Assembly: GCA_019916065.1 (NCBI GenBank)
Contig: CM034240.1
Coordinates: 40,574,561 to 40,638,560 of the forward strand
DNA: 64,000 bases
Reading direction: 5' to 3'
Origin: Vitellaria paradoxa
Taxonomy: Eukaryota > Streptophyta > Magnoliopsida > Ericales > Sapotaceae
Positions 11,561 through 24,126 of the stretch are shown here, piece by piece; positions within the stretch are counted from its first letter, which is position 1; every line of letters begins with the position of its first letter. A model generated the notes under the pieces. It was given only the letters and a program-made list of their open reading frames with translations. It was not told where the DNA came from and ran no database searches. The position numbers were made by a program, and so were the translations under genes.

Positions 11561-13181
11561 TGATTACAATAGAAAAGTGTAATCATTTAGCTATAATTTA
11601 GATTTATATCATGCAATTTTACTTTATTTATATATATTTGAAGTTTAATTTTATTTATATTTGAAAATATAGAAAAAGCATGAAAAAGAGTGAAGATAGC
11701 GGAAAAGTAGAGGAGGAATAGTAGCTTGAACGAGAGGAAAAAAAACAGAAAAGATTTGTGAAGAACGAGATTGTTGTGTTTTTTAATAAAATGACAAAAC
11801 GGTAGCCCAATGTGCGGTCCCAACCGCAAGACGTGCGGTCCCAACTGCAACCCATGTAGTCCCAACCACCCAACCCTTGGTTCGGACCATCTCTTCAAGG
11901 CTCCAACGTCTCTATTTGGTGATGGCACAATCCACTCCTAGTCCGAACCACCTCTACATACAGATCCAAAATCACAGGTTCGTGAATGGCAGTTTCGAAT
12001 GGAAAAATGCAGTAATTATTTTGTTTTTGGCAATGCTACGAAATGCCATATAGAGAATTGATCTGATGTAATTTATATATAGAGAGACAGAGATTGACAT
12101 AAAAAATGGGGGAGGAAGATTTCGGCAGAGAAGGTTTTATTACAAAAGTTTTTTTTTTTTTATATAGTTTAGTTTTAGTTTTATTTTCTGAATAGAGATT
12201 TTTAGAGAGAGAGAGTTTCTGTACATTCAAGTTTGTGGAATGAAGTTTATGGATTGAAATTTGCATATTCATTTTCATGAGTTCATCTATAAAGTATGTA
12301 TCTCTTCCTCTACTTTTTCATTTTTTTGTTTATTTGATTGTTATAATATTAGATTATGAGTTTATATTGATTTAGCTCATCAAAGATGGGCAGATCCAAA
12401 ACTAGGATTGGATACATTTATACGGATTCAATTTTCATTTATACAAAAGCTTTTGAAAACTTATAAAATTGATCACATTCTTTGAAATCCTTGATAATTT
12501 TATAAGATTAAAACTTTCCTAATACTTTTGAAATAAATAAAAATTAATCCAAATCAAATGAGTTCTTGTTGAATATTCTTACCAATCCGTTTATCCTAAA
12601 CGCGATTTCGGATTGAGCTAAACTAATTTTCAAATGAATTTTTATTGAAGATCTTTACCAACCTATTTATCCTAAACGTGATTTTGGGTTGAGGGAACTT
12701 TTTATTTAAATAATCTCTATTGAAAATCTTTACTGGGTTGTTAATCCTAAATGTGATTTCAATCCGAGGTAATCTTTGTTATTCAACCTAAAAATTGGAT
12801 CTGCCCTAATTCGTAAGCTAAATCAATATGCATTCATTAGACTTGTTGAAACTGAATTTAAATTCTGCTTTTAGTATTTTATTAGTTTTTAATAGTTAAT
12901 TAGTAAGTGTTGAATTATTTAGTTTGAATTTATGTTTTATTGAGTTATTATATTTAGTTTATTAGCCTTATTTTATTTTGTAAACAACCTTTCAAAACCA
13001 AATCAAACCTTTAATCTTTTCGTTTAATAAATTAAAATAGTAAATTAATTAAACCAAAATAACTTAGAAAAGAACTAACATTAGGTTCCCTGTGGATTCG
13101 ACCTCGGACTCACCGAATTTAAAGCTGCACCGCACACCCTTGCACTTGGGGGTTATTAGACGCACTAATTAGAAGTGGTCA
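11561..13181 (+). mobile_element. 5' LTR of an Athila-like Gypsy retrotransposon
   Basis: The 1.62-kb LTR begins TGATTACAATAGAAAAGTG and ends AGAAGTGGTCA. Its 3' end has the block CCCTGTGGATTCGACCTCGG ... CACCCTTGCACTTGGGGGTTATTAGACGC that is common in plant Gypsy LTRs. It is related to the solo LTR at 22202-24126, which starts and ends alike. Near 12560-12780 it holds three tandem units of about 75 bp. It lies just downstream of the copia RNase H region, so it probably inserted into the 3' end of the copia element. No 3' LTR partner was found. Confidence 0.8.
12560..12785 (+). repeat. Three ~75-bp tandem repeats inside the LTR
   Basis: Units centred on TTGAA-ATCTTTACCAA-CC-TTATCCTAAACGYGATTT begin near 12571, 12647 and 12722, so the spacing is 76 and 75 bp. 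They have diverged by substitutions. Confidence 0.75.
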
Positions 13182-13187
13182 AGTTTT

Positions 13188-13206
13188 TGGTGCTGTTGCT
13201 GGGAAG
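13188..13206 (+). other. Primer-binding site of the Athila-like element
   Basis: TGGTGCTGTTGCTGGGAAG lies 6 nt after the LTR end. It resembles the TGGCGCCGTTGCCGGGGA primer site of Athila-type elements, with changes that look like CpG decay. Confidence 0.7.
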
Positions 13207-13494
13207 TCAAGAAAAAAATTCTAATTTTTTAGGTTGTTGTAGGTTAATTTTATTTGCTATTTTCTAATAAAAAATTATATATATAATTTTTTTTAGTTCA
13301 ATTTACTACAGTTAAAAAAAATTCAAAAAAAAACTTACACTGTTTTTCTATTTCAATAAAAAATATTATTTTATATTTTATTTTACATTAGTTGGAAATT
13401 GATATATAAAAGTAATTACATTGTATCTTGTTTTCGAAAAAAAAAAAAAAAAAGAGAAAAGTTTACTCTTTTTCTTTTTCATCTCTAGATATAA

Positions 13495-13625
13495 CTTCTG
13501 CGGTCCCAACCATCCAAGGTGCGGTCCCAACCACTAAGTTAAGTGGTCCCAACTGTAAGTCACACAGTCCTAACTGCAAGCTTGGTGGTCCCAACCACAA
13601 GTTAGTGGTCCAAACCACTTAATCT
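13495..13625 (+). repeat. Short tandem repeats of a GCGGTCCCAACCA motif
   Basis: About six imperfect iterations of roughly 20 bp (GCGGTCCCAACCATCCAAG type). A related cluster is at 11803-11895 inside the LTR. It lies in the leader between the primer-binding site and gag. Confidence 0.6.
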
Positions 13626-13665
13626 TTTTATTTTCTCTTTTTCTAGTAGTTTCGTAAAACCTTTT

Positions 13666-13670
<5 letters not shown>

Positions 13671-13712
<42 letters not shown>
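13671..13712. repeat. (AAT)n microsatellite
   Basis: About 14 uninterrupted AAT units in the Athila-like leader. Confidence 0.9.
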
Positions 13713-13757
13713 TCTTTTTCCTCCTTCATCTGTTCAGCAGTCAAAAAAAAAAAAATC

Positions 13758-15399
13758 ATGAACATGGATTATTTGTCTTATAATTCTAGTTCACCAAATA
13801 CCACCCACCCACTCATTGGTTATTTAGGCAACATTTATGGAATTAATTTTTCTCTAAAAACTTTTTCTATGCTACCTAAATTTTATGGACTCGAATATGA
13901 GGATCCCTAGAGTTCATTTAGAAAATTTTGAGTCAATTTGTATCTATTGCGCAAACAGTGACATGGATGACACTTTTAGGTATAATTTTTTTCTATTATC
14001 ATTATGCGAAGTGGTCGACAAGTGGTGTTGTGCCGCTACTTGGGACGCTAAAATTTGGGAAGAGTTACAAAATGAATTTATTACGACCTTTCTCCCTATT
14101 TTTCAAAACTTCAGCCTATGATTTGAAATTGAAAATTTTTCTCAAAATTGTGGTGAAGAAATTTATCAATGTTGGGAGAGATTTAAAAATATATTAAACT
14201 CTTATCTAGATTATAATCTTGAGTTATGGTGCATCATTAAAAATTTCTATAATGGTTTATTTTTAGAGATGCACCACATTGTTGAGGAGTTATCTGGGGG
14301 TAAGTTTCTTGACTCTTACTCCAGAATTGGCATGGCATTTTTTTGAGTCACTCTATGAGCAAACTCAACATATGGAAGAAATTAGCTTAAAAGTAGATTT
14401 TAGTGCACATGAGACCTCCACATATATTGACTCTACATTAGATGATACATTGTTTGAGTCCACAGTATGCCCTTATGTTCGTCCACTCACTGAAGTTGAA
14501 ATTGCTGAATCTAGGCCCTTTTGTTACTTGCACAAGAAAATCCTAATTCAAAAACGTTAGACTTTGAGTGGAGCGACTATTTCGACGATGGTTGGGATAG
14601 TGAAGGGAATGAGCCCTTTGACTCATTCCCACCAGACTCTAATATGTACGAGACATCATCTATTGAGAGTCTGGAGGACATGCCAACCAACACCACGATG
14701 GAGCTTGAAGCTTATCCCACCTTGACAACTCAATTGACCTTGGAGAGTCCTAATATTCATTTTGAGAGCTTTGATGCCATAGGTTTAGGGGAGCACACTA
14801 CTGAGCCAGTCAGTTTAGTTTCATTATGTTCTACCACACCACTCACTGAGACCACTTTTGATATATCTTTTTCTACTAGGGATAATATGTTTGATGACTT
14901 ACTTGTTGAGACCTCTACATTTGAGTGGAAGTATGATTCTAATTATGGTTGGGTTCCTACTTCAAGTCCATAGGACTCTCATGAGAGTAAATTTTCTTTA
15001 TCATCCCTTGAGAGTTCAATAGATGGGCCTAAGAGTGAGAGTGGTGCACACCTCTCCTCTCTTACCCTCACCCCAACTGGGAATCTTACTAAGGGAACTA
15101 AACATGTTTTGACTGAGACTGACCACATATTTAAGGAAGTGGTGGAGACCAAAGAGGTAATTTGCATTGACCTTTTAGGTGTCGAGGTGATACTAGAGAA
15201 AGCACAACCACATTTCATGTTCACATATACGCATGACTTTGGGCCATATTTGGGATTTAAGGATCTCCACAAGGCCATACACTATCCAGTGTTTTCTACA
15301 CTAGGAGCCCACTCATTCTCAGTACCTCCTAGACCCAAGGAGAATATTTTGTTTCTAAAACCGTTTGGTGAGGCTTGGGAAAGATTAGGAGTTGGATAA
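13758..15399 (+). pseudogene. Athila-like gag, decayed
   Basis: ATG 13758 opens a frame with a Retrotrans_gag-like region: GLEYEDP, a stop, then SSFRKFESICIYCANSDMDD, then LSLCEVVDKWCCA and W-EELQNEFITTFLP (13870-14100). After a frameshift the downstream part (about 14280-15399) encodes an acidic, Ser/Thr-rich region that ends near residues ...LKPFGEAWERLGVG. It is broken by at least one TAG (about 13906) and frame changes. Gag should form the particle shell. No pol domains follow before the CACTA begins. Confidence 0.7.
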
Positions 15400-15623
15400 T
15401 ACATTTTTGCATTAAACTTTTTATATTAGTAGATTAGATTTTATTTATTTATTTTTGTTTTCTTTCTACCTAGATCAAATGTTATTTTTCTTTTAGTTTA
15501 CTTTTATTTATTTATCTAACATTTTCTCTCGTAGAAGTTTTATTTTTCTTTTAGTAAAATTTAATTCAAAGGAATAAAGTGCTCAAGTTCTTTTATTTTC
15601 TTCAAATAAGGAAGCTCTTGAGG
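15400..15623 (+). other. Gypsy internal sequence up to the CACTA junction
   Basis: T-rich noncoding sequence after gag. I see no ORF. Confidence 0.4.
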
Positions 15624-15649
15624 TACTACTAGAGATTGGCCAATTGGCG

Positions 15650-15810
15650 AGTGGAAAACTCGGGCAACTGCTTTAAGCGGTCGCTATAAGAGTATTAACG
15701 ACCACTTTGGGCAGTCACTGTAATTGCCGTTGCTAATCTCGTGCGGCAAGGTATCGACGACGAGAAAATTCGGGGCGAACGCTACAAGTGTCGCTAAAAC
15801 GCTAATTATA
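15650..15810 (+). repeat. Left subterminal repeat array of the CACTA
   Basis: Copies of AAGCGGTCGCTAT, AACGACCACTT, TTGCCGTTGCTAAT and CGCTACAAGTGTCGCTAA occur in both orientations. They match the array at the other end and are probable binding sites for the TNPA-like protein. Confidence 0.6.
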
Positions 15811-15999
15811 TCAGGCAGAACGCCCCTCTCTTTTTCCTCTCCTTCCCTCCCTCTTTTTCCTCTCTCTCCCTTCTGCTCCTCTCTCTCCCCGCTCCCCCCT
15901 GCTCCTCTCTCCTCCCAGCTGCCGTCGCCGAAACCCCCTTGCTGCCGTCACCGGAACCCCTAGTAATGCTCTCCCACTCTAGCTCTCTCTCTCTCTCTC

Positions 16000-18900
16000 T
16001 TGCTCTATCTTTCTCTCTCTTAAACACTCATTTTTTTGTGTGTTAGAGTTTTTTTGGAGGTTGACCACCACCACACCAGGTTTGGGTTTTTTTTTTTAAA
16101 TTTGATTTTTTTTTATTTTTTGTATTTTTCATGTTTATTATTGGATAAATGTAAATAATTTTTTTTTTTTGTTTTTGTGGTTGGGGTTTGATGATTATCC
16201 ATGCATACATGTATATATTATTGTTTTTTTTTTAATTTTAGTTACTCATTAATTTGTTTATTTCACATATTTGCTGTTGATTGGGATTTTTTTTTGAATT
16301 AGTTGGTTGTGGATTGTAATATTGTTGCAGTGATACTGTCAAAATTTTTTTTTTTACTGTGTAATGTTTTTTTTATGTATATTGCTGTTTTTTAATTTTT
16401 TTTAATTTTCTATTTTTTATTTGTTGTTTTTTTTAATTTTTTTAATTTTTCTATTTTTTAAATTTATTTTATAAAAATTGGTATGTTGGAAGAAAAAAAA
16501 AAGAGATTTTAGAAGAAAAATTTAGTGAATGGGAAAAATTTTGGAGAGAAAAATTTGAAGTAAATTTAAATTAAAATATTACTTTAATGGGGATTTTTTA
16601 GAATTACCACATATACCTTATTTTTTTAATTTTTAATTTTTTTAATATAGTTTGAATTTTGAAAAACTTAAAAAGTGATAAATAACTATTGTTTTTGAAA
16701 AGTTTTGAATTCAAGGAAACTTTAGGAGATGTCATATAACTTTAGGAGACTAAATAAAGATTTAAATTTAAAAAAAATTAATTAGACTAAATAAAGATTT
16801 GAATTTTTTGTCAATTTATATCTTTTATTATCATTTGTTAAACTAACTATAAAAATAAATTTAATTAAGTATGAGTGAAATGTGACAAAATATTGGTTAA
16901 AATAATTATGAACACAGTTTTAAAAGGAGAAATGTAATTTTGTTGAACGGAGCGAATGTTTTATTAAATTAAGCTTAAAATTATTTATAAATTTAAATAT
17001 TTAAAGTAGGTATTAAAAATAATAAAATTAAGTATTAAAATCAGTATTAAAAAAAGTAAAAATATATTGATGTAAATATAATTTGTTTTGAAATTATAAC
17101 AGAGTGAATGCTTATTTTTTTAAAATTTAAAAATGTGAATTGAAATGTGAATGCTTATTATCATTGAGTGAAATAATTATCAAAAATAATAAAAAAGTGA
17201 GTGCTTAATTTTTTTAATTTAAAAATATAAAAATATGAAAAATAATATTTAATATGCTTTGCTTTTGAAGTAATGATTAAACAATTAAGAAATTAATTTT
17301 AAATATGAATAATATTAAAGTAAGATATTTGGAATTATAAATACATAAATGTTTAATTTTTAAAAATAAATTGATTAACTTACCTTATAGAAATTAAATT
17401 ATATTATGATATTTATAATGTTAGACAATAATATTTAAAATATGAAAATTAAGTAACTATTAATTTTAAATTATAACTTGTAGGTTGATCAAATATATAA
17501 ATTAAAATTAAGTTATAATAAATTAACTTATCTTAAGGAAATTAAATTATATTATGATATTTTTAATATTAGACAATAATATTAAAAATATGCGAATTAA
17601 TTAAATATTAATATTAAATTAAAACTTATTGGTTCACTAAAAATATAAATTAAAATTAAGTTCTAATAATATAATATATTTTATTAAGTATTTAAATATA
17701 TTATTATTATTTACTAAAACAATCATGAAAAATAATATTAATTAACGTCACCTTAATATTGAAATTAAATTATATTATAAATTTTTAAAATAAATTAATT
17801 ATATTATGATATTAAAATTAATTAACATTACGTTATGGAGATTAATTAATGTCATTACCTTACCAAAATTAATTAAATTAATGAACGTTATTTTAGGGAA
17901 ATTAAATTATATTATGATATTTATAATGTTAGACAAGAGTATTAAAAATATTAAGATTAAGTAAATACTAATATTAAATTATAACTTGTAGGTTCATTAA
18001 AAATATAAATTAAAATTAAGTTGTAATAAGATAATATAATTTATTAAGTAATTTAAATATATTATTATCATTTACTAAAAAATGATGAAAAATAATATTA
18101 ATTAACATCACCTTAATATTGAAATTAAATTATATTATAATTTTTTAATAAGATAATGTTTACATATACTTAAATTATTAAAAATAATTTTATTAGATAA
18201 TTTATATATATTTTTGTCGTTCACTATTAATATTATGAAAAATATTAAATAAAAAAGTATCATAAATAGGAAACAATAATACTAAAAAAATATTAATATC
18301 ATAATATTTGTTGTTAATTTATATGTTTTGAATTAAACAATAATACTAAAAATAGTTAACCTTGGGTAAATAATAATAATATTAAATTATAATTTTTAGG
18401 TTCATTAAATATTAATATTAGTTAAAATATTAAATAATGAATTAGAATATTGATACTATAATTAATTTAGGTCAAATTAGATTATTTCAATTAATATTGC
18501 AATATCTAGTTACTCAAATGATTGAAGATACTTTTATTATTTGAAATCATAATTTGATTTATGTTATAATGAGCAAATATTGAATTGTTTGTAATATCTA
18601 TTATTAATTTATTTAATTTGTATCGTATTATTTTATTTGTTGTATATTTGATCTTCGGATAGATATTACGGTGTTATTTTTTTTAATCTACTTTAATTAA
18701 CTCTAATCTTTGGGCCCAATCCAAAACTAAATCCTTAATCTTGCTCGGGCCTAATCCAATATCTTTCTTGGGCCCAGTCCAATCCAATATGAATACGATA
18801 AGTAAATTAGGTCAAATAATAATATTATAATATTATTTTTAGGTAATTTACCGAATAATATAGTAATTAATTAGACAAGCAGCAATAGTTAATTAATATA

Positions 18901-19200
18901 GTTTAATTAGTTCAATTACTAATTAAAAGTAAACCCCTAATCTTGTCTGAGCCCAATGCAATATCCTTCTTGGGCCCAGTCCAATCCAATATGAATACGA
19001 TAAGTAAATTAGGTCAAATAATAATATTATAATATTGTTTCTAGGTAATTTACCAAATAATATAGTAATTAATTAGACAAGCAGTAGTAGTTAATTAACA
19101 ATATTTAATTAGTTCAATTACTAATTAAAAGTAAACCCTTAATCTTGCCTGGGCCCAATCCAATATCTTTGTAAATACTTTATTCTAAGTTAGAAAACAA
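16000..19200 (+). repeat. Very AT-rich 5' region of the CACTA with tandem repeats
   Basis: No coding sequence is visible. Diverged repeats occur, for example AAATTAAATTATATTATGAT near 17390, 17540 and 17900. Two full units plus a partial one of 201-202 bp lie near 18738-19165, each with AATCTTG-C-GGGCCCAATCCAATAT. The block sits between the left array and the TNP2-like gene. Confidence 0.6.
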
Positions 19201-22200
19201 ACAGACATTGAGAACTACTTTATTTTATTCATTTGCATACATTAGTGAAACTTAGACCCGTTTGAGAATCTCATACGCCACCCGTTTGGTCATCCTTAGG
19301 CAACGGATTAGGTCCTTGACCAAATTCGTTGCCCTTTCGATGAACGTGTGGGGATTGACGTAAGCGATTCTTGAATTGTCCAGTTTGGATAGTTTGGGAA
19401 TGCAATTATCCATCATGCCTTCAACAACTCATGTACTGTCCTATGTTAGATGAAGTTTTGGTTGACGTCCTGTTGTTCTCTGGGTGCATACGTAGGGTAC
19501 GACTGATGTCGTCTGTGTGTCGTGTACTTGGAGAACCACGCAGACATGCTGTCGAAATTTTATCTAATTAGGGGACAAAGGCATTGAGTTGTTGAGTGCA
19601 AGTTGGATCGTGCATTCTCGAATGGGATAGGACCAACAACCCTGTAATGAGGAGGTAAAGTTTAAGACTAGGTGTTTTGCATATAGCACTACTTTATAGT
19701 AATGACATTTTATCCTTTTGGGACTCCACAGAACTCTAAGCGAGATGGATAAGAGTTGGATTGATTTGCCGAATAGGATGTCCCCAGAGTATATGGAGGG
19801 GATTAATCAGTTTATTGTATTCACTAGTGGGTTTGCAAGTGAGTACATTAGTTGTCCTTGTAGAAAGTGTGCTAACCGGTATTACTATACACGGGAGGTT
19901 GTCAGGGAGCATCTGATCCGTAATGGGTTCTTAAAGTAGTATAAATTCTGGACTCTCCATGGGAAAGAGTATACCGCCTCTCGTTCCGGAAGAAACCGTT
20001 GAGGTGGAGGCCGAGGCTACAGAGGAAGCTGATCCAATGCTCGCGATGCTAGCTGATATCGCATGTTGATTGACACATGAAGACAGTGGTGCTGGTATTA
20101 ATCTGACGGGTGGAACTAGTCCCCGCTCGGGTGCGGATGATGAGTCCTTGAGATATTTTGAAGAACTCGACGATGCGCAGACAGAATTATATCCTGGATG
20201 TTAGGAATTCAGTAAATTGTCATTCATCGTTGAGCTGTTACATTTGAAGGCATTGAATCACTGGTCGGATACGTCGTTTGACATGCTACTGCAGTTGCTC
20301 CGTAGGATTTTACCAGCGGGAGCTAAGCTTGCTGATTCGTATTACCAGGCATGCAAGTTAATTGAGAATTTGGGATTCACATACGAAACCCTGGATGCAT
20401 GTCCCAATGGTTGCATGTTGTTTCGAAATGAGAACGGCAACCTCGATACGTGTACCGTGTGTGGGGTTTTGAGATGGAAGAATGTCGGTACTATCCAAAC
20501 TCGACAGAATTGTTTGGGTATTTCAAACTATGGGAAATAGCTTGTGGCTGCAAAGCAAGTGCGCTACTTCCCACTTAAGCCACGACTGAAGAGATTTTTC
20601 ATGTCATCCAAGATCTCTAAACTAATGACATGGCATGCCGAGAACAGTGGGGAGGATGGGAACTTATCCCATCTAATAAACTCTCCGGCGTGGAAGGATT
20701 TTGATCAAAGACACCCTGAATTTGCTGCCGATTCTCGTAGTGTGCGGCTTGGATTTGGCTGCTGATGGATTTAACCCATTTTCAGGCATGACTGGGACAA
20801 CTCACAGTACGTGGCCTATACTGTTAGCTTCCATATAATCTTCCACCTTGGCTGTGCATGAGGCAACCTTTTGTCATCCTATCAACATTGATTGACGGAC
20901 CTCAATGTCCCGGGGATAAAATAGATGTTTATATGCAACCATTGATTGAAGAGCTTAATGAATTATGGGCTGATGGTGTTATGACGTTTGACTTAACAAG
21001 AAATGAAATGTTTAAACTACTGGCAGCATTACTATGGACAATTAACGACTTCCCGGCGTACACTAGCTTATCTGGTTGGAGCACGAAAGGAGAGCTCGCA
21101 TGTCCTTGTTGCAATCAGAGTAAGAAGTCAACTTGGCTAAAGTATGGTAGAAAGTGGGCGTACATGGGTCATAGACGCTTCCTACCTCCGTTGCATAGGT
21201 TTAGGAAGGACAGAGTCTCGTTTGATGGCACTCGGGAGTTTGGTCCGGCATCACGAGCAATGACCGGGGTTGATTTGCTGGCCCAGATGGAGCGGGAGCA
21301 AATACGAATAGTATATGACTTTCAGGATTTGTTAGCCCCCCGCTGCCATCTATTTCTAGTGCAAATAAGAACCGAACCCATAATTGGAAGAAGAAAAGTA
21401 TTTTTTATGAGTTGCCCTACTGGAAAGACAACTTACTCAGGCACAACTTGGATGTCATGCACATTGAGAAGAATGTTTGCGACAATATATTGTGGACGAT
21501 CCTTGGTGTTAAGGGGAAATCAAAGGATAATGCTAATGCTCGACGTGATTTACAGGAGATGGGATTGAGAACTCCATTGCACTTGCAGGCGGGAGACTCT
21601 AACAGGGCATACATGCCACCTGCACAGTACACCATGAGCAAAGAGAAGAAGGATGCGTTCTTGTTAATTCTGAAAGGTGTGAAGGTACCTGATGGGTATT
21701 GCTCGAATATTTCAAAGCGAGTCAACATGAGCGAACGGACGTTATAAGATTTCAAAAATCATGACAACCACGTCCTGCTTCAACAGTTGCTGTCTATAGC
21801 AGTAAGGAATTGTCTGCCTAATAATGTTGTGCAGCCGTTGATCGAGCTCAGTAATTTTTCAGACAGTTGTGTTACAGAGTAATCCGTACAGAAGATTTGA
21901 AGGGTTTGCAGGACATGATTGCTTTGACACTGTGTCATCTAGAGAAAATTTTTCCACTGGCATTTTTTGATGTCATGGTTCACTTGACTATACACCTAAC
22001 TGAAGAAGCCTGGCTTGGTGGCCCTGTCCAATTTAGGTGGATATATCCGATTGAGCGGTATATGAACACATTGAAGAGATATATGCGGAACAAAGCTCGA
22101 CCAGAGGCATCCATAGCGAAAGGATATTTGATGGATGAGTGCATCAATTTTTGTGTGGCATATCTAAACTGATGATGTCCAAACAAAGTTTAGGAGGCCG

Positions 22201-22201
22201 G

Positions 22202-24126
22202 TGATTTCACTTGAAAAGTGTAATTACAAACTCCACTTTTGCATAGCTATTAATGCGTTTAAGTAGTTTATTTTGAAGTTTTATCATTATTTTATTACTT
22301 ATAGTAATTATTTTCTTAATTGCAGGGAAAAGGGCAAAATAAGTGAGATTAGCAGCGATGAAAGTGGCTGTCGAGGAGACAAAAATGGTCCAAAGTTCAA
22401 GATGGTTGAAGTGGTGTGCAGCTGAAGTTCCAGCTTGAAACCTTGTCAGTATTTTGACCATATCTTTTCACTCACAACTCAGATTGACCTGGTTCTTTTT
22501 GGGTTGAAAAGAAGACTCAAAGGCTACAACTTTCGTGTTTTAGCTGAAGCCTGAATCCATCATTTTCAAGGTCAAAATCGTATTGAAATTTGAAGACAGA
22601 AAGCTGTCAAAAGCAGCAAACGAGAAGCAGAACTTGAAGAGCAAAGTTTCTGTGGTCTGGACCCCCTGCCAGACGGTCCGGACCACAGTGTGTTATGCGC
22701 GTGCAGCTTAATTCCGTCTTTTAGGGTTTTCCTTGCAATTTCTTTATAACCTCTGCTACATGGCCGACCGAAAGGGAGCGATAGTTCAGTTTTACATACT
22801 TTAGGACAGCTCTAGTTTAGTTTTTCATTAAATTCGAGTAGCTTTGAGAGATTTTTATTGTTCGTGTAATGCTTTTACAGATTTACGAAGCCTTCGTAGT
22901 TTTCATTACAACCGTAGTCGTTCAATACTTCGTTTCAGAGTTGATTTCAGAGTACGTTTACTTTCGTTCTTCATTTTAATAATCTTGTTTCTTCATCTTA
23001 TTCTTTGGATCTGTTAAATATGTGTTCGATGATTGATTTTATTTCGTTTAAAGTAATGTTAGCGTAGAAACCCTAGTTCTTGATTCAATGAATCAAGGAA
23101 GGGTAGTTTACTCTAATCTATGGGATGTACGTAGACCCTTCGCAGAGTTTGCGAAAACTCATGCGTAGGGGTCTACAACTTTTAGATGTTTGCGAAGACC
23201 CTTCGCATGGTTTGCGAAAACACATGCGTAGGGGTCTACGATGTTTAAACCTAGTTCAGTATCTTTCAAAAACTTTCAAAAATGAAAACCTTTGACTATA
23301 TTCTCTCTAATCACTGGTAAAGGTTTTCGATTAGAATTTTGTTAATAATTTTGAAGAACTGAAAATTCAGATTTTGAATCCTAATTTGAATTGGTTTGTT
23401 TCAAAAACTTTTGAAAACGAAAACATTTGACTATATTCTTTGTAATCACTGGTAAAGTTTTTCAATTAAAATTTTCTTAATAATTTTGGATAAACTAGAA
23501 GAATTGGATTTGAATTCGAATTTGAATAGGATTGTTTGAAAACCCTTCGAAAACAGAAGTTTTTGACTATATTCTCTGTAATCACTGGTAAAAACTTCTA
23601 ATTAAAATTTTCTCAATAATTTTCAAACAAATCCTAACTTAGGTTTTAACGCAAGTTTTACAGCACATCCCATAGTGAAGACGTAAGTTACCCAGAATTG
23701 ATAGTTGGATCAAGGACTCTTTAAATTTATTTCTTATCAATTGAATTGCCTTCGTTTGAATTAATTAAAGTGTTTACATTGCAATTCTTAGATTAGATTA
23801 TTTTGGAGCACATTTAAATTAGGAAGAATTCATTTAACTAATATTTAATTCCTTGAAATCAAAAAATCAAAAGTTAAATTGCTGAAATTTTGTTAATAAG
23901 TTGTTAAGTTGTTTTAATTTGAATTTTAAATTTGCAAAACCTTAGGAATTAGTTTTAATTAATCTTCAAACTTAGTTTACATTCAAATTTAGGATTTCCA
24001 TTATAACCTAGAAACTAAATAACGTAGGCTCCCTGTGAATTCGACTTCAGACTCACCGAGTTAAAACTACACCGCACACCCTTGCACTTGGGGGTTTATT
24101 TAGACGCATCTTTCTAATAGCGGTTA
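22202..24126 (+). mobile_element. Solo Gypsy (Athila-like) LTR inside the TNP2-like gene
   Basis: The 1925-bp LTR runs from TGATTTCACTTGAAAAGTG to CTAATAGCGGTTA. It is flanked by a perfect 5-bp target duplication, GCCGG (22197-22201 and 24127-24131). No internal sequence is present, so it is the product of LTR-LTR recombination. The start, the CACCCTTGCACTTGGGGGT block and the end match the 11561-13181 LTR, but the length and the internal repeats differ. Transposase codons run up to 22196 and resume after 24131. Confidence 0.88.
23262..23645 (+). repeat. Three 135-bp tandem repeats in the solo LTR
   Basis: Each unit contains TTTGACTATATTCTCTGTAA followed by TCACTGGTAAA. The GACTATATTC starts are at 23294, 23429 and 23564, so the period is exactly 135 bp twice. 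Confidence 0.85.

Noticed and set aside
23262..23645. CRISPR-like array from regular 135-bp spacing
   Set aside because: A plant LTR with contiguous tandem units; there is no short repeat and unique spacer structure.
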